A stretch of DNA of 64,000 nt, taken from the NCBI GenBank assembly GCA_036924855.1, contig JBAGRP010000001.1, positions 6,188,001-6,252,000 of the forward strand, given 5' to 3'. This stretch comes from Nitrobacteraceae bacterium AZCC 2146. GTDB lineage: Bacteria; Pseudomonadota; Alphaproteobacteria; Rhizobiales; Xanthobacteraceae. Positions 25,426 through 33,978 of the stretch are shown here, piece by piece. The notes under the pieces are model-generated. The model was not told the DNA's origin and searched no databases. It saw nothing but the letters and a program-made list of their open reading frames with translations. Numbering within the stretch: the first letter of the stretch is position 1; each line of letters starts with the position of its first letter. Made by a program: the position numbers and the translations under genes.

Positions 25426-27156
25426 ATGCATCATTGGACGCCAGACATGACCACTTCTCTCCAACCGGCGGACAATCGCGTTGATGCTATCCCGGAGCTC
25501 AAGCCGGAGTTGCTCGGCCTCAGTGGCGTCAGCTTCACCTTCGACGAAGAAAAACCGCTGATCCTGAAAGACGTCTCGCTCTCGATCCGCCGCGGTGAGC
25601 GCATCCTGCTGCTGGGTCCGAGCGGCGGCGGCAAGAGCACGCTGCTGATGATACTGGCGGGCCTCATTCCGCGCATCATCGATGGTGTTTTGACCGGCGA
25701 AATCCGTCTCAACGGCGTCGATACCAACAGGATCCCCACCAGCCTTGCCAGCTTCTCGCAATCCGCGGCCATCGTGATGCAGGATCCGGAAAGCCAGATC
25801 ACCTGTCTCACGGTAGAGGATGAGGTCGCCTTCGGCCTGGAGAATTTCAACACTCCGAAAGCCGAGACCATCGAACGCGTCGATCGTACCCTGCGCGGCA
25901 CCAAGATGCACGGCATGCGCGACGATCTGGTCTACACCCTGTCCGGCGGCCAGAAGCAGCGCCTCGCCATTGCCTGCGCGCTGGCGCGCTCGCCCGATGT
26001 CATCATCCTCGATGAGCCCCTGAGCAATCTCGATCCGGTCGGGAGTGCCGAGGTGATGCCGCTGATCGAGGACGTCGTCGCCGCCAGCGATGCCGCCTTG
26101 GTGATGACTGCGCATGATTATGCGACCTTCGCCCGGCAGTTCGACCGCGTGGTGATCGTGGCCGAGGGCCGTGTCGTGCGCGACGGCCCGATCCGCGAAG
26201 TGCTGGCCGACGTGCCTGTTCTGAACGAACTCGGCCTCGAAATTCCGCCTTACGTCGCCTGGGCCTATGAACAACTCGGCAGCGCCATGACGCAGGCGCC
26301 GCTGACCGCCGCGGAGGCGGTCGATCTGGTCGCCTCAAAGGGCAAGCTCGTCGCCCATCATGCGCATGTCGATGCTGTCAGCGCCTCCGATGGTGCCGAG
26401 ACCGTGGTGCGGATCAGCGATCTCTCGCTGACGTTCCGCAAGAACGCCGTGCTGAAGAATGTCGGCTTCTCGATCAAGCGCGGCGAGGTCGTCGCGCTGG
26501 TCGGTTACAACGGCTCCGGCAAGTCGACGCTGGCGCTGGCCATCGCCGGCGTGATTCCGCCGACGAAGGGGAGCATCGAAGTGCTTGGCGAGACCTATCG
26601 TTTCAAGCGCGGCAAGAAGGTCGGAAAAGTCGCCGACGGCATCGGCTACGTGTTCCAGTATCCCGAGCATCAGTTCCTGCACGAGACTGCGCTGGAGGAG
26701 GTGATGCACGACCTCGAGGACAGCGACAAGGAGCGCGCGCAGTCGCTGCTGTCGGCGATCGGCATCACCGACAGTGAAATCCATCCCTATGAACTGAGCG
26801 GCGGCGAGAAGCGCCGGCTCGGCGTCAAGGCGAGCATCGCGCGGCCGCCGCAGATATTGATCATGGACGAGCCGACCTATGGCCAGGATGCGCGTAATCG
26901 CCAGCTGATCGAGGATGACATCCGCACGCTGAATGCCGCCGGCACGACCATCATCGTCATCACCCACGACATGGATTTCGTCCACAAGGTCGCTAATCGT
27001 GCGCTGGTGCTTCGCCGCGGCGAGATCGCTTTCGACGGCGCGGTGTCGGAATTGTTCGCGCCGGAGGCGGATCTCGCGAGCTACGGCCTCGTCAGTCCCG
27101 CCACCGAAGACCTGCGCCGCGCCATCGCTGGCCGCATCGCAGCGGGAGAACCATGA
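25426..27156 (+). CDS. ECF transporter double ATP-binding protein (EcfA-EcfA' fusion)
   Basis: A 576-residue fusion of two ABC ATPases. The first half has GPSGGGKSTLL (about residue 64), MQDPESQITCLTVEDEVAFG (the ECF-type Q-loop), LSGGQKQRLA and VIILDEPLSNLDP. The second has GYNGSGKSTLA (about 362), FQYPEHQFLHETALEEVM, LSGGEKRRLGV and ILIMDEPTYGQD. The Q-loop types and the fusion are as in YkoD/EcfA modules. The start follows AGGAGCACCCC. It couples ATP hydrolysis to the T protein encoded next. Confidence 0.92.
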   Translation: MHHWTPDMTTSLQPADNRVDAIPELKPELLGLSGVSFTFDEEKPLILKDVSLSIRRGERILLLGPSGGGKSTLLMILAGLIPRIIDGVLTGEIRLNGVDTNRIPTSLASFSQSAAIVMQDPESQITCLTVEDEVAFGLENFNTPKAETIERVDRTLRGTKMHGMRDDLVYTLSGGQKQRLAIACALARSPDVIILDEPLSNLDPVGSAEVMPLIEDVVAASDAALVMTAHDYATFARQFDRVVIVAEGRVVRDGPIREVLADVPVLNELGLEIPPYVAWAYEQLGSAMTQAPLTAAEAVDLVASKGKLVAHHAHVDAVSASDGAETVVRISDLSLTFRKNAVLKNVGFSIKRGEVVALVGYNGSGKSTLALAIAGVIPPTKGSIEVLGETYRFKRGKKVGKVADGIGYVFQYPEHQFLHETALEEVMHDLEDSDKERAQSLLSAIGITDSEIHPYELSGGEKRRLGVKASIARPPQILIMDEPTYGQDARNRQLIEDDIRTLNAAGTTIIVITHDMDFVHKVANRALVLRRGEIAFDGAVSELFAPEADLASYGLVSPATEDLRRAIAGRIAAGEP

Positions 27157-27157
27157 A

Positions 27158-27982
27158 ATGTCGGGCGATCTGACCCTCGGCTACGTCGCCGGAAAATCCT
27201 TCCTGCACCGCACCGATCCGCTGACCAAGCTGATCGCGCTGACCGGCGTCATCATCTTCGCGATCGGCGCGCCGATCGATTACAATTTCATGATGCTGCT
27301 GGCGCTGCTGGCCATCGTGCCGTTCAGCGGCGTCGGCCTGAAGACGTTCCTGACGCCGTGGAAGGTGCTGATCCCGCTCTGGATCCCGTTCATCGTGCTG
27401 CCGCCGATCCTGTTCAACCTGCAGTCCGGCCTGATGGGGCTCGCCAACGATACCCGAACCATTCATCTGTTCGGCTACGCCATCGCCTATTCGCAATACG
27501 GCCTCGACTACGGCGTCAAGATCGCCGCGCGGGGCATGGCGATCGGCATGGCCTCATTGCTGGTGCTGTGGACCACGCACCCGCGCGACCTCGTGCAGTC
27601 GATGGTCGAGGATTTTCGCGCGCCCTATAAATACGCGTGGTCGGTATTCCTCGCTTTGGTCTATGTGCCGATTGTCGAATACGAATCGCGGCTGCGCACC
27701 TATGCACTCGCCATTCGCGGCGTGAAGCATCGCAAATTCAGCATGCACGGGCTGAAGGTGCATACCGTGCCGGTGATCTTCCGCTCGCTGCGCCGCGGTT
27801 TCTCGTCGGCGCTGTCGATGGAAGCGCGCGGCTTCGGCGCCACGCCGCAGCGCACCTTTCGCTATGATCTGCGCCGCCCCGCGCACGTCGCGCTGATCCG
27901 CCTCGTCGTGGTCGCTGTGTTCGTCACGCTGATCGCGCTGGCGATCATGAGCGGGCGGTTTGCGATCTTCCACTCCAGCTAG
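27158..27982 (+). CDS. ECF transporter transmembrane T component
   Basis: A 274-residue EcfT/CbiQ-family membrane protein: LHRTDPLTKLIALTGVIIFA at the start, five or so helices, and coupling-helix motifs in YVPIVEYESRLRTYALAIRG and MEARGFGATPQRTF. These correspond to the paired A-R-G type motifs that dock onto the ATPases. The ATG at 27158 lies just after the EcfA stop (27154-27156). With the S and double A proteins it completes the importer. Confidence 0.9.
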   Translation: MSGDLTLGYVAGKSFLHRTDPLTKLIALTGVIIFAIGAPIDYNFMMLLALLAIVPFSGVGLKTFLTPWKVLIPLWIPFIVLPPILFNLQSGLMGLANDTRTIHLFGYAIAYSQYGLDYGVKIAARGMAIGMASLLVLWTTHPRDLVQSMVEDFRAPYKYAWSVFLALVYVPIVEYESRLRTYALAIRGVKHRKFSMHGLKVHTVPVIFRSLRRGFSSALSMEARGFGATPQRTFRYDLRRPAHVALIRLVVVAVFVTLIALAIMSGRFAIFHSS

Positions 27983-28044
27983 GCTCGATATCAGCCGAGC
28001 CCGCCGAATCTTCAAATCAATGAGCCCTTCGGAGACCGATTGCC

Positions 28045-29127
28045 ATGACCCTGATGTTTGCCGAACGCAAAGCCAAGAAGGAGACCATCGATCCGGCTCT
28101 GCATACGCTGCGCGCGACACCGGAAACCTGCCACTGGGGCTATTTCGATGCCGCCCGCGCACCGGCCCTCAAGGTCAAGAGCGGCGACATGATCCGCGCC
28201 GAGGCGGTGACCCATCACGCCGGAGACGCGCCGGAACTGCTGATGGACGAGGGCATCACTGCGATCTTCGACGGCATTCCCGAGAGCGACCGCAATCCCG
28301 GCGTTCATATCATGACCGGACCGATCTATGTGGAGGGCGCCAAGGCCGGCGACGTGCTGGAGGTGCGTTACCTGCAGATGGTCCCGCGGGTAAATTACGG
28401 CTCCAACCTCGCGGCGAACTGGGGCTACCTCTACAAGGAGTTTGGCGAGACCGAGCGCGTCACGATCTATCAGCTCGATCCCAACAGCCAGCAGGCCAGC
28501 GCGATGTTCGCCTATGAGGTGAAGGAGAAATACCTCACCCCGGGGCGCATCACCCACGCCAGGGATTGCTGCCGCGAACCGGCACTGGAAGGCATCCGCA
28601 TTCCCGTGCGGCCGCATCTCGGCACCGCCGGCGTGGCGCCCGACGCGCAGGGCCGTGTCAGCACGATTCCGCCGGGCCTGCACGGCGGCAATATCGATAA
28701 CTGGCGGATCGGTGCCGGCGCGACGATGTATTATCCCGTGATGGTCGACGGCGCGCTGTTCTCGATCGGGGATCCGCATATCTCGCAAGGTGACGGCGAA
28801 CTCAGCGGTACCGCCATCGAGGCCTCGCTGAACGTCATGTTTCAGGTGTTCGTCCGCAAGGATTTCCACTTCCCGTCGCCGCTGCTGGAAACGCCGAACG
28901 AATGGATCGTCCATGGCTTCGACGAAGACCTCAATGTCGCCATGCGCCAGGCATCGCTGGAGATGCTGGGCCTGCTCACCGAGCACCAGAATCTCAGCCG
29001 CAACGATGCCTATTCGCTGATGAGCGTGACCGCTGATTTCGGCGTCACCCAGGTAGTGGACGGCCGCCAGGGCGTGCACGTGCGGATGCCGCGCGGAATT
29101 TTCCCGCCGAAGAAGGCCCGCGAATAG
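28045..29127 (+). CDS. Acetamidase/formamidase family protein
   Basis: A 360-residue FmdA_AmdA-family amide hydrolase (PF03069). Conserved blocks are TCHWGYFDAA, EAVTHHAGD, GVHIMTGPIYVEGAKAGDVL, VRPHLGTAGVAP, GGNIDNWRIGAGAT, ALFSIGDPHISQGDGEL and DFGVTQVVDG, the family's metal-site-rich core. Expected reaction: hydrolysis of formamide, acetamide or a larger amide to acid and ammonia. It follows the ECF transporter by 60 bases and is probably co-transcribed. The next gene encodes a diverged paralogue fused to a regulator. Confidence 0.9.
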   Translation: MTLMFAERKAKKETIDPALHTLRATPETCHWGYFDAARAPALKVKSGDMIRAEAVTHHAGDAPELLMDEGITAIFDGIPESDRNPGVHIMTGPIYVEGAKAGDVLEVRYLQMVPRVNYGSNLAANWGYLYKEFGETERVTIYQLDPNSQQASAMFAYEVKEKYLTPGRITHARDCCREPALEGIRIPVRPHLGTAGVAPDAQGRVSTIPPGLHGGNIDNWRIGAGATMYYPVMVDGALFSIGDPHISQGDGELSGTAIEASLNVMFQVFVRKDFHFPSPLLETPNEWIVHGFDEDLNVAMRQASLEMLGLLTEHQNLSRNDAYSLMSVTADFGVTQVVDGRQGVHVRMPRGIFPPKKARE

Positions 29128-29133
29128 GGAACC

Positions 29134-29172
29134 AGCCGGCCAAAGCTCCGGAAAGCCGGGCTCTGGCCGGCT
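29134..29172 (+). terminator. Hairpin after the formamidase gene
   Basis: AGCCGGCCA (29134-29142) and TGGCCGGCT (29164-29172) are perfect inverted arms; a second stem (CCGG-CCGG) forms inside. It begins six bases after the formamidase stop. There is no T-tract, so it may be a Rho-assisted terminator or an mRNA-stability element that separates the next gene. Confidence 0.45.
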
Positions 29173-29237
29173 CGCGGTACAAACCTTGCTTGCCTGGATA
29201 CTCTGGCGTCCGGCCGGAAAGGCAGAGTCATGTCCAG

Positions 29238-31607
29238 ATGAACAAGAGTGGTCCGGCCATCTCCAACGGCTGGCGCTTCAGCAGCGAGGCCTATCCGGAT
29301 TCGCTTCGCGTCGGTGCATGGCGGGAGGCGGTCGGTCGCCTCGGCCTGACCGTGTCGAGCGGCGAACTCGACGTCGGCTTCCACGGCACGGTCACCTCGC
29401 AATCCTCGCCGCTTGGCGTGATGTTCGCGCAGATCGCGTCGGGCGCGCAGCAATTTGTTCGGACGCCGGCCCGCGGCGACGAGAGTATCCTGCTGCTGCA
29501 GCATCTCGACGGCGATGCGCAGCTCAATGACGGCGAACGCATCCTGCGGCTGGCCGGCGGCGATCTCGTCATCGTCTCCGGCACTGGCGGCTTCACCCTC
29601 GATCTGGCGTCGCCGTTCCGGCAGATCGTGGTGCGGGTGCCGCGCGTGGCGGTGAATGCGCGGATGCTGGCGCTGAATGCTGCCAAGGTCGTGCATATTC
29701 CCGGCCGCAAGGGCTTGGGTTTCGTGTTCTCGCAATTGCTGGCCTCGGTGGCGCAGACCATCGATACGCTGGAGACCGACGACATGCGGCCGGTCGATCT
29801 GGCGCTGTCGGAATTTCTCGTCGCCTGCCTCGCCGAGGACCCCGCCGATGCCGAGCGGATCGGTGCCACCGGCATTCAGGCCGCGGTGCTGCACCGGATC
29901 TGCCAGAAACTGGAATCGCAACTCGCCGATCCCGATCTGTCCTTGACGCAGGTCGCGCGGGAAGAGGATCTGTCGCCGCGCTATCTGCAAAAGTTGTTTC
30001 AGGCCAGCGGCGAGAGTTTTACCAACTATCTCAGGCACCGGCGGCTGGAGCGCTGCCGCTTCGATCTGGAAAGCCCGCAACTCAGTCACCTCTCGATCTC
30101 CGATATCGGCTTCCGCTGGGGCTTCAACGACGCCGGCCACTTCAGCCGCGCGTTCCGCGACCAGTTCAATGTCTCGCCGCGCGAATTCCGCCACGACGCC
30201 GCGCAAAAACTGTCGGAGAGCGTGCTGCACCACGTCAACCGCGGCTGGCCGCACAAGGCCTTCGCGCAGAAGCGTCAGCGCGTCGCGCTGTTTCCCGACG
30301 CCGAACAGAAGAGCAAAGGTGCGTCGCTGGATGCGCTGTTCGACAAGAGCAAGAGTTCGCAACAGCATCACACGCTCGCCGCCAACGACAAGACGGTGCA
30401 CTGGGGCTATTTCAGCCGCGCGCTACCGCCGGTGCTGGAGATTGCCTCTGGTGACATCGTCAACGTCGAGGCGGTCACCCAGCACGCCAATGATGACCAC
30501 GCCCGAATGATCGCGGGCGATTCAGGCCTTGAGAGCATCTATCACTGGACACCGACGTCGAAGAATGTCGATCGCCGCGGCGCCGGGCCGATGGATGCCT
30601 CGATCTACGGCCGCGGCGCCGGCGAAGGCTTTGGCGTCCACATCATGACCGGGCCGATCGCGATCACCGATGCGAGACCTGGCGATGTGCTGGAAGTTCG
30701 CATTCTCGACGTGCTGCCGCGCCCCAGCGCCAATCCGGATTTCGCCGGTTGCTGCTTCGGCAGCAACGCCGCGACCTGGTGGGGCTTTCACTACGACGAC
30801 CTGCTGACCGAGCCGAAGCCGCGCGAGGTCGTCACCATCTACGAGTTCGATCTTGGTCTCACCAAGCCGAGCGCGCGCGCCGTCTACAATTATCGCTGGA
30901 CGCCGCAGACCGACCCGTTCGGCGTCGTGCATCCGACCATCGATTATCCCGGCGTGCCGGTCGATCACGCAACGATCGAAAAGAATTTCAATATCCTCAA
31001 GGGTGTCAGCATTCCAGTCCGGCCGCATTTCGGCGTCATCGGCGTGGCGCCGCGCGAAGCCGAGCTACTGGACTCGGTGCCGCCATCCTATTTCGGCGGC
31101 AATATCGACAACTGGCGCGTCGGCAAGGGTTCGACGATCTATTTGCCGGTCTCGGTGGCAGGTGCGCTGCTGTCGATCGGCGATCCCCACGCCTCGCAGG
31201 GCGATTCGGAACTGTGCGGTACTGCGATCGAATGTTCGCTCACCGGCGTGTTCCAGATCGTGCTGCACAAGCGCGCCGATCTCGCGGGCCAAGTCTATGC
31301 GGATCTGTCCTATCCGTTGATCGAGACCAAGGACGAATGGGTGCTGCTCGGCTTCAGCCATCCGAACTATCTTGCCGAACTGGGTGAGCAGGCGCAGAGC
31401 GATATCTATGACAAGTCGTCGCTCGATCTCGCCATGAAGGATGCGTTCCGCAAGATGCGACGCTTCCTGATGGCGACGCGCGGCATGTCCGAGGACGAGG
31501 CGATCTCGCTGATGTCGGTGGCGGTGGATTTCGGCGTCACGCAGGTGGTCGATGGCAACTGGGGCGTCCACGCCATTCTGCGCAAGGCGCTGTTTGATGC
31601 GGAATGA
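29238..31607 (+). CDS. AraC-family regulator fused to acetamidase/formamidase
   Basis: A continuous 789-residue frame joining two complete modules. Residues about 1-200 form an AraC-binding-like sensor (FRTPARG-type sheet region LLLQHLDGDAQLNDGERIL). Residues about 220-317 are the double HTH, with LSLTQVAREEDLSPRYLQKL and ISDIGFRWGFNDAGHFSRAF followed by FNVSPREFR. After a Lys/Ser/Gln-rich linker of about 65 residues, residues 385-789 are a full FmdA_AmdA domain (TVHWGYFSRA, GVHIMTGPIAITDARPGDVL, GGNIDNWRVGKGS, SIGDPHASQGDSELCGTAIE, DFGVTQVVDGNWGVH). All family blocks seen in the adjacent enzyme are kept. The ATG at 29238 is preferred to a TTG 48 bases upstream. It may sense and hydrolyse the same amide while regulating its own locus (inference). 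Confidence 0.9.
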   Translation: MNKSGPAISNGWRFSSEAYPDSLRVGAWREAVGRLGLTVSSGELDVGFHGTVTSQSSPLGVMFAQIASGAQQFVRTPARGDESILLLQHLDGDAQLNDGERILRLAGGDLVIVSGTGGFTLDLASPFRQIVVRVPRVAVNARMLALNAAKVVHIPGRKGLGFVFSQLLASVAQTIDTLETDDMRPVDLALSEFLVACLAEDPADAERIGATGIQAAVLHRICQKLESQLADPDLSLTQVAREEDLSPRYLQKLFQASGESFTNYLRHRRLERCRFDLESPQLSHLSISDIGFRWGFNDAGHFSRAFRDQFNVSPREFRHDAAQKLSESVLHHVNRGWPHKAFAQKRQRVALFPDAEQKSKGASLDALFDKSKSSQQHHTLAANDKTVHWGYFSRALPPVLEIASGDIVNVEAVTQHANDDHARMIAGDSGLESIYHWTPTSKNVDRRGAGPMDASIYGRGAGEGFGVHIMTGPIAITDARPGDVLEVRILDVLPRPSANPDFAGCCFGSNAATWWGFHYDDLLTEPKPREVVTIYEFDLGLTKPSARAVYNYRWTPQTDPFGVVHPTIDYPGVPVDHATIEKNFNILKGVSIPVRPHFGVIGVAPREAELLDSVPPSYFGGNIDNWRVGKGSTIYLPVSVAGALLSIGDPHASQGDSELCGTAIECSLTGVFQIVLHKRADLAGQVYADLSYPLIETKDEWVLLGFSHPNYLAELGEQAQSDIYDKSSLDLAMKDAFRKMRRFLMATRGMSEDEAISLMSVAVDFGVTQVVDGNWGVHAILRKALFDAE

Positions 31608-31628
31608 TCGAGCCGCGGCGTTTCTGCT

Positions 31629-33845
31629 TCAATGATGGACGAAACGCAGATCCTGCGATGTCTGCCGCAGCCGTCGGGTGAGCTCGCGCGCCAGATTGCC
31701 CAGAAGCCGGGTGGCCAGCACCGGGTTTTCCTTGAGGATCAGATCGAACCCGTCACGCGGAAATTCGTAGCTGACCACATCGTCGTCGGCGACGATGGTG
31801 GCCGACCGAGGTACCGACTCCACCAGCGACATCTCGCCGACTGTCGTGCCGCGGCCAAGGCCCGCAATCCGGCGGCCGTCGTGATGGCTGTCGAGCCGCA
31901 GCAGCACGCTGACGCTGCCCTTGAGGATCAGCCACATGCGGTCGCCGGCGTCGCCCTCCCGGCAGATCGTGTCGGCGCGTCTGAACTCGCGCAACGTCAT
32001 GACCTTCTTCAATTCCTGCATCTCGTCGCCCGAAACGCCATCGAGAAAATCGATCTGCTCCAGCGCCAGTAGGTCCGCGCGCCCGCGGCCACCAGCGGAG
32101 CTGTCGAGCATTTTCTCTTCCATCCATTCCAGCGCCGAGTCGAGATCCTGGGTCATCGGCGGCGATGTCAGGTCATGTCCGAGCGCATTGCTGATGATCG
32201 TCGCATGGACGGGCCTGACGTTGCAGTAGATCAGTTGTCGCTGCTTCTCGGTCGTTTTCTGGCGCAGGCTCCGCAGCGCGTTGATGCCGGATATGTCGAG
32301 GTCGGAAATCGCGCGCATGTCGAGCAGAACCATTTCCGCGCTGTCGAGCAAGGTCTTGACGCGAAGAGAGAGGTCGTCGGCGTTGCCAAAGAACAGGGCG
32401 CCTTCGAGTTGCAGCACGGCGCGCTGCCGCCCGGTTTGTTGCAGGATCGCAAGGTCGTGTGCCGAGCGAATGCGCTTGGAGAACAGCTCGTCGCCGAGAT
32501 AGGCGCGTCGAACCAGCGGCCGACTCATATTGATGACGAAGATGATGCTGGACAGGATAATGCCGACGATGACGCCGGATACGACCGAGCTGAACACCGT
32601 CACCGCCATCACCGCCAGCACGACGACGAGGTTATAGACGGCATGGCGGCGCACCTGCGGTTCGGCCTTATGCCGGACGTCCGCGAGAAGTTGCACGTTC
32701 CAGCGGTCGAATAGCACGATGCCGATCACGAGCAGCAAGCCCATGAACACCGCCCGCGGGATTTGCGCCAGCACGGATGACAGCAGGAATGTGATGACCA
32801 TCAGGCTGAGCGCAACGAAGATGCCGGTCCATCGGGTTCGGCCTCCCATGCGATAGGCGAGCAGAATCACCGACGGGATCGCTGACCCCCCAATGCCGCC
32901 GCCCAGTGCTGCTGCGGCATTGGCGACGCCTTGCGCGGCGAGATCGCGGACCGGATGGATGTGTGTGTCGTCGAGTTGCTGGGCCACCCGGAACGCCAGC
33001 ATGGTCTCCACGGTCGAGATGATCGCCAGCACCAACGAGACGAGAACGACATGCGGCAGCACAGCGACCAGCTCCGACGTCATCGAGCCGTCCAGCAACG
33101 CCTTGAGTGGCGTCGCCGGCGGGAAGCTGACGTGGATCGCGCCGATGGTGGGGCCGAGGTCGAGGCCGGTAATGATAGTGACGAGATAGTAGACGGCCGT
33201 GCCCGCAACGAAGCCCGCCAGCGAACCGGGAATTTTCCTCAGCCAGTCCGGCATCCTCAGCCAGGTGGCGATAGCCGGATAGTTGAGGATGAACAGCGCC
33301 AGGGCCACCCCGAAGACGAGCATCGCCGGTTTGTTGGGCCACAGCGTGTGGCCGCCGGTGAAGAACGGCTTCAGCTGCGAAATCACAATCAGCATGCCGA
33401 CGCCGTTGAGCAGTCCGGTGAGAACCGGGTGCGGCGCGAACTTGATCACGCGTGTCATGCCCGCCAGACCGAACAGAACCTGCCACAGACCCGCCAGAAA
33501 CAGACAGAGCATGATCGCCATCACGATCATCGCCGGCTGGGTTGCAAGCGTCGCGTCGCTGGCCAATGTGGTTGTCAGGCCAGCCTGCACCAGCGCCATG
33601 CTGACGCGGCTTGCGGTGACGATATAGGACGAGGTCGCAACGACCGCGGCGACAAGGCCGACGATGGCGCCGCCATACAAGCCGGCCGCAGCGCCCGCTG
33701 CAACGTAGTCCGGGCCGAGCGGGGCGAACACCAGCAGTCCGCAGGCCAGACAAAGCGGCAGGCAGACCAGACTGGACATCAGCCCTGCGCCGATCTCCGA
33801 TCGCCAGTCGAGCGATGGCTTGGCTGGGGATGGAGCTTCAGGCAC
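31629..33845 (-). CDS. SulP-family transporter with STAS and cyclic-nucleotide-binding domains
   Basis: A 738-residue inner-membrane anion transporter. Residues about 15-440 form the SulP membrane domain (LPLCLACGLLVFAPLG, LTGLLNGVGMLIVISQ, LGGGIGGSAIPSVI). Residues about 455-570 are a STAS domain with the DLDISGINALRSL motif (near residue 518) that resembles anti-sigma-antagonist phospho-sites. Residues about 595-725 are a cNMP-binding domain with a credible phosphate-binding cassette VGEMSLVESVPRSAT (near 672), keeping the Glu and Arg that hold the cyclic nucleotide. The anion (sulfate, bicarbonate or organic acid) cannot be told. Transport may be gated by a cyclic nucleotide. Convergent with the AraC-amidase fusion. 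Confidence 0.9.
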   Translation of the reverse strand: MPEAPSPAKPSLDWRSEIGAGLMSSLVCLPLCLACGLLVFAPLGPDYVAAGAAAGLYGGAIVGLVAAVVATSSYIVTASRVSMALVQAGLTTTLASDATLATQPAMIVMAIMLCLFLAGLWQVLFGLAGMTRVIKFAPHPVLTGLLNGVGMLIVISQLKPFFTGGHTLWPNKPAMLVFGVALALFILNYPAIATWLRMPDWLRKIPGSLAGFVAGTAVYYLVTIITGLDLGPTIGAIHVSFPPATPLKALLDGSMTSELVAVLPHVVLVSLVLAIISTVETMLAFRVAQQLDDTHIHPVRDLAAQGVANAAAALGGGIGGSAIPSVILLAYRMGGRTRWTGIFVALSLMVITFLLSSVLAQIPRAVFMGLLLVIGIVLFDRWNVQLLADVRHKAEPQVRRHAVYNLVVVLAVMAVTVFSSVVSGVIVGIILSSIIFVINMSRPLVRRAYLGDELFSKRIRSAHDLAILQQTGRQRAVLQLEGALFFGNADDLSLRVKTLLDSAEMVLLDMRAISDLDISGINALRSLRQKTTEKQRQLIYCNVRPVHATIISNALGHDLTSPPMTQDLDSALEWMEEKMLDSSAGGRGRADLLALEQIDFLDGVSGDEMQELKKVMTLREFRRADTICREGDAGDRMWLILKGSVSVLLRLDSHHDGRRIAGLGRGTTVGEMSLVESVPRSATIVADDDVVSYEFPRDGFDLILKENPVLATRLLGNLARELTRRLRQTSQDLRFVHH

Positions 33846-33978
33846 GAATCAGCCTCATCAATGGGGGCTGTCGATCCTTTCGGGAAACGACCCCGCGAGC
33901 CAGCGCGGACCGCTGATTATCAAGAGATAAATCTGTCTTCGACAAGCAATCGAGAGACTGCCGGACCGCCCGACGACG

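Noticed and set aside
24702..27982. Cobalt or nickel transporter (CbiMNQO)
   Set aside because: No CbiM/CbiN-type metal-binding N-terminus is present; the S component looks YkoE-like and the ATPase is a double fusion, which suits an organic substrate.
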